Origin: Sulfuritalea sp.
GTDB lineage: Bacteria > Pseudomonadota > Gammaproteobacteria > Burkholderiales > Rhodocyclaceae
DNA: 46,299 nt
Direction of reading: 5' to 3'
Assembly: GCA_030696505.1 (NCBI GenBank)
Contig: JAUYSD010000389.1
Coordinates: forward strand, 1-46,299
The translations under genes were made by a program, and so were the position numbers. This document shows, one piece after another, positions 1 through 9,995 of the stretch. Position 1 is the stretch's first letter, and the number at the start of each line of letters is the position of its first letter. The notes beneath the pieces are model-generated. The model did no database searches and was not told the DNA's origin. It saw only the letters and a list, made by a program, of their open reading frames with translations.

Positions 1-76
1 CAGCGCCGGCTGGTTCCCCGAGGAAGAGGAACACGTCGCCGCCTGGCTGAACCAGACTTACTACAAGTTCAAGTAG
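1..76 (+). CDS. C-terminal tail of an unidentified protein (partial)
   Basis: A reading frame enters from the left edge in frame 2 and ends at TAG 74-76. The visible 24 residues are acidic and then aromatic/basic, ending in NQTYYKFK. The frame continues with no stop to the window edge and the next gene starts 37 bases later, so it is probably a real gene end. The tail is too short to assign a family. An ABC importer follows downstream, so a solute-binding protein is possible, but nothing here proves that. Confidence 0.5.
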   Translation, partial: SAGWFPEEEEHVAAWLNQTYYKFK

Positions 77-113
77 GAACCCGGCTGCCGGCGCCGCTGC
101 GGCGGGCGGCTGC

Positions 114-809
114 ATGATCGTTCGCCTCATGAAGCCGACACCTGCACTCACTCCCGGCGCTTCCCTGCTGGTCGGCCTGTTGTTCGTCGCCAGCGGCATA
201 TTTCCGATGCTGGCTGCATTCGACATCGGGCCGCTGGGCCGGGCGGACATCCAGGGTCCGCCCTGGCTGGGCTTCGTCGCCGGCGGCATTTTCGTCGCGG
301 CGGGCCTGGCGATCATCGCCGGGCCGCGGGCGCTCCTGGTGAACAGCCTGTTCGCCATCCTGGCGCTGGCGGGGCTGGCGGCGCTGGGCAACTGGGTGGC
401 TTTTGGCGCCGGCGCGCGCGCCTGCTCGGGCAGCCTGGCGCTGCCCTGGCTGTGGGGCGAAGGCGATTTCTCCGGGCTGGCCTGCCGCATTCCGTTCGGC
501 CTCGGTGCCGTCATCACCGATGCCTTCCTCTGCTGGATGATCGTCGCGACGCTGCAAAAAGCCCTCGGCGGCCCGCCGCGGCTGGCGCGGCTGTTGAAGG
601 CGGCGGAATGGCTGATTCTGGCCAGCCTGCTGCCGATCCTGATGCCGATCCTGCTGCCGCTGCTCCTGGTCCTCCTCGTCGGGGTCGCCCTGGGGGCGCT
701 CCGGACGCGGCTCGTCAGCGGCGCCTGGCCGCGCAATGAGGGCTTTGTGGCGCGGCAGAAAGCCAAGGGCCTGCTGCGCGGTTTCGGTCCGAAACGCCCG
801 ATGGATTGA
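114..809 (+). CDS. Small multi-pass membrane protein of unknown function
   Basis: A 231-residue protein dominated by hydrophobic segments. I count about five likely membrane helices, near residues 15-38, 48-70, 73-95, 125-148 and 160-195. The last is a long leucine-rich stretch followed by a basic tail ending near KAKGLLRGFGPKRP. No catalytic motif or named family was recognised. The start could equally be the in-frame ATG at 129, which drops five residues. It lies on the same strand as the YdjM-like gene 24 bases downstream, so co-transcription is plausible. Codon use resembles the neighbours. Confidence 0.7.
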   Translation: MIVRLMKPTPALTPGASLLVGLLFVASGIFPMLAAFDIGPLGRADIQGPPWLGFVAGGIFVAAGLAIIAGPRALLVNSLFAILALAGLAALGNWVAFGAGARACSGSLALPWLWGEGDFSGLACRIPFGLGAVITDAFLCWMIVATLQKALGGPPRLARLLKAAEWLILASLLPILMPILLPLLLVLLVGVALGALRTRLVSGAWPRNEGFVARQKAKGLLRGFGPKRPMD

Positions 810-833
810 AGTGAGAGGCTCTATCATTCGCGC

Positions 834-1868
834 ATGGATATCCTGACTCACGCCGTGATGGGGGCGACGCTGGCGAGCGGCGCGGCGTCGCTGCTGCAGC
901 ATCGCGGCAAAGAGTTGGCGTTGGCGACACGGCGTACCGCGGCCCTCGTCGGCGCCGCCGCCGGCCTGCTGCCCGATGCCGACGCGCTGATCCAGAGCGG
1001 CAACGATGCGCTGCTGGTGCTTGATTACCACCGCCATTTCACCCACGCCCTGGCCTTCGTGCCTGTCGGTGCGCTGGTCGCGGCGCTGCTGCTGTGGCCG
1101 CTGCTGCGGCGGCGCATGGGCTTCGGTGCGTTGTACCTGTACGCGCTTGCCGGTTACCTGCCGCATCCGCTGCTCGACGCCTGCACCAGTTACGGCACCC
1201 ACCTGTGGCTGCCGTTTTCGGAACGCAGGGAAGCCTGGAATTTGATTGCGGTGGTCGATCCGCTGTTCACCTTGCTGTTGGCGCTGCCGCTGTTCTTGTT
1301 CCTGCGCCGGCCCGATTCGCAGGCGCTGCGCTGGGGTCTGCTGCTCGCACTGGCTTATTTCGGCCTGGGCGGGTTCCAGCAGCAGCGTGCGCAAACGGCG
1401 GCGACGGAACTGGCGCAGGCGCGCGGCCATCAGGCCACGCAGCTGTCGGTCAAGCCATCGATGGCCAACCTGGTGCTGTGGCGCTCGCTCTATGTCCATG
1501 ACGGACGGGTGCAGGTCGATGCCTTTCACCTGGGATTGAACCTGCGCCACTATCCCGGCGCCTCGGCGCCGCTGCTCGATGCGGCCGGCGCACGGCAGGT
1601 CGCGGCGGGCGAGGCGCGGCGGCTGCTGGACATCGAGCGCTTCCGCGTCTTTTCCGACGGCTTTCTGGTGCTGGATCCGCGACGCCCGGGCTTTGTCGGC
1701 GATGCGCGCTATGCCATGCAGCCGACCGCGATCGCGCCGATCTGGGGCATAGCATGGCGCGGCGCCGGGGCGGCGACGGAATTCGTCAGCCATCACGACT
1801 TTTCGCCCGCGATGCGCCGCGATTTTTTCGCTATGCTGCGGGGCCGCGAGCTTTCCGCAGCCCGATAA
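834..1868 (+). CDS. Membrane-bound metal-dependent hydrolase, YdjM/DUF457 family
   Basis: A 344-residue protein beginning MDILTHAVMGA, the usual opening of the YdjM/YbcI-like (DUF457) membrane-bound metal-dependent hydrolases. Potential metal ligands are visible as LTH near the start, PDAD near residue 45, HRHFTH near residue 65 and HPLLD near residue 105. These are followed by hydrophobic helices near residues 75-95 and 135-155. The C-terminal half is more soluble and may be periplasmic. The cellular substrate of this family is not established. The gene sits nine bases before the permease gene at 1878. A copy of the dispersed repeat (911-934) lies inside it and encodes about KELALATR. Confidence 0.8.
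   Translation: MDILTHAVMGATLASGAASLLQHRGKELALATRRTAALVGAAAGLLPDADALIQSGNDALLVLDYHRHFTHALAFVPVGALVAALLLWPLLRRRMGFGALYLYALAGYLPHPLLDACTSYGTHLWLPFSERREAWNLIAVVDPLFTLLLALPLFLFLRRPDSQALRWGLLLALAYFGLGGFQQQRAQTAATELAQARGHQATQLSVKPSMANLVLWRSLYVHDGRVQVDAFHLGLNLRHYPGASAPLLDAAGARQVAAGEARRLLDIERFRVFSDGFLVLDPRRPGFVGDARYAMQPTAIAPIWGIAWRGAGAATEFVSHHDFSPAMRRDFFAMLRGRELSAAR
911..934 (+). repeat. Dispersed repeat copy 1 (AGAGTTGGCG core), inside the YdjM-like gene
   Basis: Reads AGAGTTGGCGTTGGCGACAC followed by GGCG, one base different from the commonest core. It is translated in a frame (Lys-Glu-Leu-Ala-Leu-Ala) different from that used by the copies at 3525, 5390 and 33128 (Val-Gly-Ala). Similarity is therefore at the DNA level rather than a shared protein motif. 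Confidence 0.7.
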
Positions 1869-1877
1869 TCCGTCCCG

Positions 1878-2855
1878 ATGCTGGCCTACATCATCCGCCG
1901 CCTGCTGTATGCGATCCCGATCCTGATCGGCGTGAATCTGTTGACCTTCGCCCTGTTCTTCGTCGTGAACACGCCGGACGACATGGCGCGCATGCAGCTC
2001 GGCGTCAAGCGCGTGACGCCCGAGGCGATCGAGAAGTGGAAGGCCGAGCGCGGCTACGACCGGCCGCTGGTGTGGAATTCGGCCGCGGCGGGCGGCGCGA
2101 AGCTGACCGAGACGATCCTGTTCAGCAAGTCGGTGCGCATGTTCGTCGGCGATTTCGGCCGCGCCGACGACGGCCGCGACATTGCGCGCGAGATCGGCGA
2201 TCGCATGGGGCCGAGTCTCGCGATCGCGGTGCCGACCTTCGTCCTGGGCCTTTTCGTGGCGATTTCCTTTGCGCTGCTGCTGGTGTTCTTCCGCGCCACG
2301 GCGCTGGATATTTCGGGCGTGGTGCTGTGCGTGGCGATGATGTCGATTTCGGGCCTGTTCTACATCATCGGCGGCCAGTGGCTGGTGTCCAAGGTCTGGC
2401 ATCTGGTGCCGATCTCGGGCTACAGCGGCGGCTTCGACGCCGCGAAGTTCGTGATCCTGCCGGTGATCATCGGCGTGATCGGCGGCATCGGCGCCTCGAC
2501 GCGCTGGTACCGCACCATCTTCCTCGAAGAAATCAGCCGCGACTACGTGCGCACCGCGCGCGCCAAGGGTTTGCCGGAGCGCGTGGTGCTGTTCCGCCAC
2601 GTGCTGAGGAATGCCCTGATCCCGATCCTGACCGGCGTCGTGGTGGTGATCCCGACCCTGTTCATGGGCAGCCTGCTCACCGAATCCTTCTTCGGCATTC
2701 CGGGCCTGGGCAGCTACACCATCGACGCCATCAACGCCCAGGATTTCGCCGTGGTGCGTTCGATGGTCTTCATCGGCTCGGTACTCTACATCCTCGGCCT
2801 GCTGCTGACCGACATTTCCTACACCCTCGCCGATCCGCGGGTGCGGCTGCAATGA
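1878..2855 (+). CDS. ABC importer permease, OppB/DppB/YejB type
   Basis: A 325-residue inner-membrane permease for an oligopeptide-type ABC importer. It starts MLAYIIRRLLYAIPILIGVNLLTF, the typical first helix of DppB/OppB proteins. The ATPase-coupling EAA loop is visible near residues 225-245 (DYVRTARAKGLPERVVLFRH), followed by RNALIPILTG and the conserved LTESFFGIPGLG stretch. It ends IDYTLADPR-like (SYTLADPRVRLQ), as in this family. About six helices are expected. It pairs with the second permease at 2983 and the double ATPase at 4425. No solute-binding protein is visible in the window, so the substrate (peptide, opine or other) cannot be set. Confidence 0.92.
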   Translation: MLAYIIRRLLYAIPILIGVNLLTFALFFVVNTPDDMARMQLGVKRVTPEAIEKWKAERGYDRPLVWNSAAAGGAKLTETILFSKSVRMFVGDFGRADDGRDIAREIGDRMGPSLAIAVPTFVLGLFVAISFALLLVFFRATALDISGVVLCVAMMSISGLFYIIGGQWLVSKVWHLVPISGYSGGFDAAKFVILPVIIGVIGGIGASTRWYRTIFLEEISRDYVRTARAKGLPERVVLFRHVLRNALIPILTGVVVVIPTLFMGSLLTESFFGIPGLGSYTIDAINAQDFAVVRSMVFIGSVLYILGLLLTDISYTLADPRVRLQ

Positions 2856-2871
2856 TTATGCAAGAGGCATT

Positions 2872-2967
2872 CGATCCGCAGATTTCGCCGATTGACGCAG
2901 ATTGGTCAGGGCGATACCTCGCAGCGCTGTCTTTCCATCTGCGAAATCTGCGTCATCTGCGGATTGC
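2872..2967. repeat. Imperfect inverted repeat (ATCCGCAGAT arms) between the permease genes
   Basis: The left arm (2872-2905) starts CGATCCGCAGATTTCGCC and contains GACGCAGATTGG. The right arm (2935-2967) contains CCATCTGCGAAATCTGCG and ends ATCTGCGGATTG. The two arms are near reverse complements, about 30 bases each around a 29-base loop. The element fills nearly all of the 127-base gap between the two permease genes, a position where a stem could adjust relative expression or mRNA stability. It looks like a dispersed palindromic repeat. The longer reading frame that starts at 2902 is open through its right arm, but its start lies inside the repeat. Confidence 0.65.
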
Positions 2968-2982
2968 ACTGAGGTTTTTGGA

Positions 2983-4424
2983 ATGATCCAGCCGGTGCTG
3001 CTGTGGTCGGACGCGCTGCTGTTCGTGCTGATCGCGGCGATAGTCGCGCTGGTCTTTTGGGCGCGGCGTCAGGACGCCCTGCGCGCGGCCTGGGGGCGCG
3101 TGCTGAAGGACGGCATGGCGATGGCGGCGGCGACCGTGCTGGCGGTGTTCGTGCTGATCGGCCTGCTCGATTCGCTGCACTACCGGGCGCGCCTGCCGGC
3201 GCAGCCGGGTGCCGCAGCACGCTATGCGGTGGAGGTGCTCTCGGCGCTCGATGCATTGCTGTCCGACTTGCGCCAGCGCAGCGAGAAGACTTATTCGGCG
3301 CCGCTGGCAACCCACTTGTTCGCCAGGGAGGCACTGGAGAATTCGACCCAGCGCGAATTCCCGCGGCTCAAGCATGGCGGCGCGCATCTCGGCGCGGACC
3401 TTTCCAATCACGAGTTCGACATCGCCGTGCGCGTCTCGCGCGGCTGCGCCGGCGGCCTACTGGTCTGGCTGCTGCTGGTGAGCGCGTGGTGCCGGTGGCG
3501 CGGCGTGGCAGTCGTCGAAATGCTGAAAGTTGGCGCTTGCCGGCCCGCGGTCTCGACACACCCGGGATTCCGCTTCGCGGCGGGCGAGCGGAATCCCCAG
3601 CAGACAGAGTCCGGCACGGCGATTCGTCCGGTGTTTCTCACGCTGCTGCCGATCCTGCTGCTGTTCGGCATCGCGATCGCGGTGGGCGGCGGCTACCACG
3701 TCTTCGGCACCGACAAGGTGGGCCAGGACGTGCTTTATCTCTCGCTCAAGAGCATACGCACCGGCTTGCTGATCGGCACCCTGACCACGCTGGTGATGCT
3801 GCCGCTGGCCGTGCTGCTGGGCATCCTCGCCGGCTATGTCGGCGGCTGGGTCGACGACCTGATCCAGTACCTGTACACCACGCTCTCCTCGATTCCCGGC
3901 GTGCTGCTGATCGCCGCCGCGGTGCTGATGATGCAGGTGGTGATCGACACCCATCCCGAGTGGTTCGCCACTTCGGCCGAGCGCGCCGACGCGCGTCTTT
4001 TGGCGCTCTGCCTGATCCTCGGCATGACCAGCTGGACCGGTGTGGCGCGCCTCTTGCGCGGCGAGACGCTGAAGCTGCGCGAGCTGGAATTCGTCCAGGC
4101 GGCGCAGGCCTTCGGCGTCGGCCGCTTCGCCATCATGCGCCGCCACATCCTGCCCAACCTGATGCATATCGTGCTGATCGCGCTGGTCATGGATTTCTCC
4201 GGCCTGGTGCTGGCCGAGGCCGTGCTGTCCTATGTCGGCGTCGGCGTCGATCCGACCACGATTTCCTTCGGCACCATGATCAACACGGCGCGCATGGAAC
4301 TGGCGCGCGAGCCCATGGTCTGGTGGTCGCTGGCGGCGGCCTTCAGCTTCATGTTCGCCCTGGTGCTGGCCGCCAACCTGTTCGCCGACGCGGTGCGCGA
4401 CGCCTTCGACCCGAGGGCGTCGGC

Positions 4425-4428
<4 letters not shown>
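2983..4428 (+). CDS. ABC importer permease, OppC/DppC/YejE type, with enlarged N-terminal part
   Basis: A 481-residue inner-membrane permease, partner of the 1878 gene. I chose the ATG at 2983 because the upstream extension (from 2902) lies in a repeat. The core permease is in the last 270 residues. It contains FGTDKVGQDV near residue 241, EFVQAAQAFGVGRFAIMRRHILPN (EAA loop), VLSYVGVGVDP and a final DAVRDAFDP, all typical of DppC. Ordinary members are about 280-340 residues, so this one has roughly 150 extra N-terminal residues with two additional hydrophobic segments. A palindromic repeat (3525-3630) lies in frame between the extension and the core. It overlaps the ATPase start by ATGA (4425-4428), indicating translational coupling. 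Confidence 0.9.
3525..3630 (+). repeat. Composite palindromic repeat inserted in frame within the permease gene
   Basis: The left module GAAAGTTGGCGCTTGCCGGC matches the dispersed repeat. A perfect 11-base inverted repeat follows: GGGATTCCGCT at 3564-3574 and AGCGGAATCCC at 3587-3597. A right module then contains GCAGACAGAGTCCGGCACGG. Left and right modules recur contiguously on the opposite strand at 44821-44902. The whole element is translated in frame, adding about 35 residues (KVGACRP to GTAIRP) between hydrophobic segments of the permease. Confidence 0.75.
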
Positions 4429-6409
<1,981 letters not shown>

Positions 6410-6413
<4 letters not shown>

Positions 6414-7765
6414 CGTCGCTTCGGCTTGACTGCCGGTTTGGCGGCCGGTTTCCTGATCTTTAGATTGATTGCGCGCGGCTTGCCGCCGGACTTGCCCTTC
6501 TTCCACTTGGTGGCCTCCGGCGGGCTGACCGGGGTCTGCGGCAGGCGGGCGGCGATCGAGTCGTAGCCGACTGCATCCTTGCCCGGTACCAGCAGGGCGA
6601 AGCCGGGGATGATCTTGGTCCGCACATTGATGCCATTCAATTGTTTCAGGCGCGCCACGCTGATGCTGTAGCGTCGGGCCACGGCGTCGAGCTTCTCGCC
6701 CTGCTTGAGCTTGTGCGTGACCCAGGCCGACAGCGGCTTGTCCTGGGCTTCGTGGTTCTGCAGGTTGGCGATGAAGGTCTGCACCTTGTCGGCCGGCAGC
6801 ACCAGCGGGCTGTTGGCCGCGGTCGGCATCACCGGGCGGCTGTAGGCGGGATTCAGCGCGATGAACTCCTCCACCGGAATTTCCGCCAGCCGTGCCGCCA
6901 GCGCGATGTCCATGTTGCCGCTGCGCTCCACCATGCCGAAGTAGGGCCGGTTGGGAATCGGCTCCAGGCGCAGGCCGAACAGATGCGGCTGCGCGATGAT
7001 GTTCTTGATCGCCTGCAGCTTGGGCACGTAGTAGGCCGTCTCGGCCGGCATCTTGAGGCTGCGGTAATCGGTCGGCAAACCCTTGGCCTGGTTTTTCGCC
7101 ACGGCGCGGCCGACCGCATTTTCGCCCCAGTTGTAGGAGGCCAGCGCCAGATGCCAGTCGCCGTGCATTTCGTAGATGTATTGCAGGTAGTCGAGCGCGG
7201 CGCTGGTCGAGGCGACGATGTCGCGGCGCTGGTCCAGCCACCAGTTCTGCTCCAGCTTGTAGGTCTTGCCGGTGGCCGGTATGAACTGCCACATGCCCAG
7301 CGCGCGGGCCGAGGAGTAGGCCAGCGGGTTGTAGGAGCTTTCGACAATGGGCAGCAGGGCCAGTTCGGTCGGCATGCCGCGCTTTTCGAGTTCGTCGACG
7401 ATGTGATGCAGGTAGCGCCGGCTGCGTTCGAACACGCGTTGCAGCAGGTCCGGCCGGTTCAGGTACCAGGCCTGGCGGTCGGCCACCAGCGGGCTGTCCA
7501 GATCCGGCATCGAGAAGCCGTTGCGCATGCGCTGCCACAGGTCGTCGGGCGGCGTGGTGAGGTCGATGGTCGGCATCGGCGGCAACTCGTCCTGCACTTC
7601 GCGCGAGGGATCGGGCAGCAGGGGCACCGCGGGCGGCGATGGCGGGCTGTAATTCAAGGCCGGCGCCGGGGTCAGTTCCGGCGATAACTGGAGTGCCTGC
7701 TCGGCGCGCGCGGCGCCGCTCAACAGAATCAGCAGAATTGGAATGAGGCAGCGGAACAGGGACAT
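6410..7765 (-). CDS. mltD: Membrane-bound lytic murein transglycosylase D-like, with LysM domain
   Basis: A 451-residue exported protein. The start at 7765 gives a clean signal peptide (MSLFRCLIPILLILLSGAARA); longer in-frame starts would bury it. The SLT/goose-lysozyme-like catalytic domain spans about residues 115-270. It has the catalytic Glu in PIVESSYNP (E142), then SARALGMWQFIPATGKTY and ASYNWGENAV, all family hallmarks. A LysM peptidoglycan-binding repeat is seen near residues 350-395 (THKLKQGEKLDAVARRYSI). The tail is a lysine/proline-rich basic stretch. It cleaves peptidoglycan to 1,6-anhydro-muropeptides. It lies downstream of the caspase-like gene on the same strand, separated by a hairpin-rich 121-base gap. 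The start has no lipobox, unlike E. coli MltD, so the anchoring is uncertain. Confidence 0.88.
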
Positions 7766-7820
7766 TGGGCGGGGCAGGGTAGCAGGCAAGCTGCACGTGA
7801 AGGCGGCGCATCTTAGCATC

Positions 7821-7878
7821 CGCAGCGGCCTCGTTCGAGGAGCGAGGCGGATTCGGCGTAGCGGATTCCGCCGCTGCG
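7821..7878. terminator. Large hairpin between the caspase-like and mltD-like genes
   Basis: A perfect 9-base outer stem CGCAGCGGC (7821-7829) / GCCGCTGCG (7870-7878) encloses two inner stems, CCTCG-TT-CGAGG (7829-7840) and GGCGGA...TCCGCC (7846-7851/7867-7872). It starts eight bases past the stop of the caspase-like gene in its transcription direction, so it may end or attenuate that transcript. There is no clear T-tract, so a REP-like element is an alternative. Confidence 0.5.
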
Positions 7879-7886
7879 CGCGTCGA

Positions 7887-9971
7887 TCAGCCGGCAACCA
7901 GGGCCTGCTGGCGCAGGGCGACCAGTTCCTGCCTTTCGGTCTGGCGGAACTGTCCCTTCTTGTTGCGGACAATCTGTTCGCGCCGGATTGCGAAATTGAT
8001 ACCGGGCACCAGCCATAGTTTGATTTCGAGCCGCTGGTTCTGCGTCAGGTTCCAGCCCGTTCCTTCGATGCGGAAGCTGTCGAAGCTGCCTGCCGGCACC
8101 GCGATGGTTTCTCTGCCGGTGATATGCATGTCGAAGTAGGCATTCGATGTCTTGCCGCGCTGGGTGCGATGGAATGCCGCCGTCCATTTCTTGCCCACCT
8201 GGAACTCGGCTGGCGTGAATTGCACCGGGGTGTCGTACTCGGCCTGTCCCATCTTGATCGGGTTGCCCATGAGATCGGTAATCATGGTGCCCTTGTTGTA
8301 CTCGACGCGGTCCGCGTCGTAATCCACCTGCGTCACGATCACATGGCGGGTCTGTTCCTCGATGCCGGTCAGGATGTCCGAGATGAGGATGGTCGCGGCG
8401 TCGCCGACGGTGAATACGCGGCTGAGCGGATAGCGTCCGGCGGAATAGGGATTGGCTGACGGCGCGATCAGCGTCGGTACGGCGACGCCGGCGCGGATGT
8501 CGAGCGCCGCTGCGGTGGCTGACGCGGCCGCGGGCGGCTGCGGAGTTTGGCTCGCGGCGGGTGTGGCCGCCGGCGGCGGCTCCGGCTTGACGCTTGCCGC
8601 CGCGGCAAGCTTTTCCTGTTCCAGGCGGCGCTGGTCCTCCTCCAGTTGTCTTTGCGCAGCGGCCAGGCGCTCGGCTTCGGCGCTGCGCTGTCGCTCACGC
8701 TCGATTCGTTCCTGCTCCTGGCGGCGCTGGAGTTCGAGGCTTTTCTGCTCGGCCAGGCGCTGGCGCTGTTCCCGGGCTTGCAGCTCCGCAAGTTGCTTCT
8801 GCTCGGTCGCCTGACGCTGTGCTTCGGCAAGCCGCCGTTGCTCGGCCAGGCGTTGCTCCTCGGCGACGCGAATCCGCTCGCGTTCGAGGCGTTCCTGTTC
8901 GCGGCGCTGCTGTTGCTCGCGGGCCTTTTGTTCTTCGCGGGCTTTCTGCTCCGCAAGCGCCTGCTGTTCCTCCCGGGCTTTCTGCTCTTCCTGCCGACGC
9001 TTTTCCGCCGCGAGTTTTTCGGCCTCGGCCAGCAGGCGGTTCATGCGCATCTGGGCAATTTCGGCGAAGCGGCCGTTGGGAAAATTGCGCAGGTAGCCGA
9101 CCCAGTCGTCGATGGTCTTCGACGCCTTGATGCGCGTCCATTCCGTCACGTCGGCTTCGAGCTGTTTTTCGATCTCGGCTTCGCTGAGCTGGGCAGGCCC
9201 GCCGTTGAAAATGAACACGTCGCTTTCCAGCGAGGTGGTTTCCCAGGGAATCTGCGCGCCGTGCGAGGCCAGCCGCACGTTGAGTCGCACGCGCTTCAGG
9301 GCATCCTCGATGCGGGTGCCGTGCCGTCCCAGTTCGCGCACCAGATGCTCGGTGTAGAGGCCGTTCTGTCCTTCGCCGTCGGAGGCGACGTTGCCCGGCG
9401 CCGTGGCGTAGGCCAGCAGGCTGCCGACCGGGGCGTCGAACTGCGACAGGCCCTTCTGCTCGGGCCGGTAGGCGGCGCCGAAGGGATTGTTGCGGCAGGC
9501 GTCGAGAATGATGACGAAGGTCTTGTCCTTGGCGGCGTTCAGCTGGCCCAGCAGCAGGCCGAGGTCGATGCAGCGCTGTTTCATGTGCTCCTGCTTTTCC
9601 ACCACCGCGTCCACCGGCAGCAGATAGTTGCGCCAGTCGAGCTGGGCGCCGTGGCCGGCGTAATAGAACACCACCAGCTTGGTGTCGGCGCGTCTGGCCG
9701 CCGCGCCGAAGCGCTCGATGGCCGCCATCATGTCGACGCGCGTGGCGTCGAGCTGCGAGTCCACGCTGAAACCGGCACTGGCAAAGAGGCCGCCGACCGC
9801 TCGGGCGTCGTTGGCGGGGTTGGTCAGTGGCGCATTGGCGTAGGCGCTGTTGCCGATGATCAGCGCCAGGCGCGAAGCATCGGGCGCGGGAGTGGCGGCC
9901 CAACTGCGGCGCAAGGACAGCGCCGGCGGCAGCGCCGCGAGGGTCTTGATGAAGCTGCGGCGCGTGGTCAC
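7887..9971 (-). CDS. Tat-exported caspase-like (peptidase C14) protein with long charged helical region
   Basis: A 694-residue protein with a GTG start at 9971. The N-terminus TTRRSFIKTLAALPPALSL is a twin-arginine-like signal. The caspase p20-like domain covers about residues 33-255. It opens RLALIIGNSAY and has the catalytic His in FYYAGHGAQ (H107) and Cys in LDACRNNPF (C159), so both dyad residues are intact. Residues about 285-460 are a Gln/Glu/Arg/Lys-rich region predicted to be a long coiled coil. A proline/alanine linker and a roughly 190-residue C-terminal beta-rich domain of unknown identity follow. Bacterial caspase homologues usually cleave after Arg or Lys (family knowledge); substrate and role here are unknown. 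It ends 25 bases after gloB, same strand, so it may be expressed from the gloB promoter. Confidence 0.85.
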   Translation of the reverse strand: MTTRRSFIKTLAALPPALSLRRSWAATPAPDASRLALIIGNSAYANAPLTNPANDARAVGGLFASAGFSVDSQLDATRVDMMAAIERFGAAARRADTKLVVFYYAGHGAQLDWRNYLLPVDAVVEKQEHMKQRCIDLGLLLGQLNAAKDKTFVIILDACRNNPFGAAYRPEQKGLSQFDAPVGSLLAYATAPGNVASDGEGQNGLYTEHLVRELGRHGTRIEDALKRVRLNVRLASHGAQIPWETTSLESDVFIFNGGPAQLSEAEIEKQLEADVTEWTRIKASKTIDDWVGYLRNFPNGRFAEIAQMRMNRLLAEAEKLAAEKRRQEEQKAREEQQALAEQKAREEQKAREQQQRREQERLERERIRVAEEQRLAEQRRLAEAQRQATEQKQLAELQAREQRQRLAEQKSLELQRRQEQERIERERQRSAEAERLAAAQRQLEEDQRRLEQEKLAAAASVKPEPPPAATPAASQTPQPPAAASATAAALDIRAGVAVPTLIAPSANPYSAGRYPLSRVFTVGDAATILISDILTGIEEQTRHVIVTQVDYDADRVEYNKGTMITDLMGNPIKMGQAEYDTPVQFTPAEFQVGKKWTAAFHRTQRGKTSNAYFDMHITGRETIAVPAGSFDSFRIEGTGWNLTQNQRLEIKLWLVPGINFAIRREQIVRNKKGQFRQTERQELVALRQQALVAG

Positions 9972-9995
9972 GAGGATATGCCCGGGTTAGCTGCG

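Noticed and set aside
69-2852. A 927-codon open frame on the minus strand
   Set aside because: It is antisense to three well-supported genes, is rich in Arg, His and Gln as expected from reverse reading of GC-biased codons, and shows no family motif.
8600-9030. Tandem DNA repeats in the caspase-like gene
   Set aside because: The repetitiveness follows from the Gln/Glu/Arg/Lys-rich helical protein sequence; units are irregular and not a separate DNA repeat.
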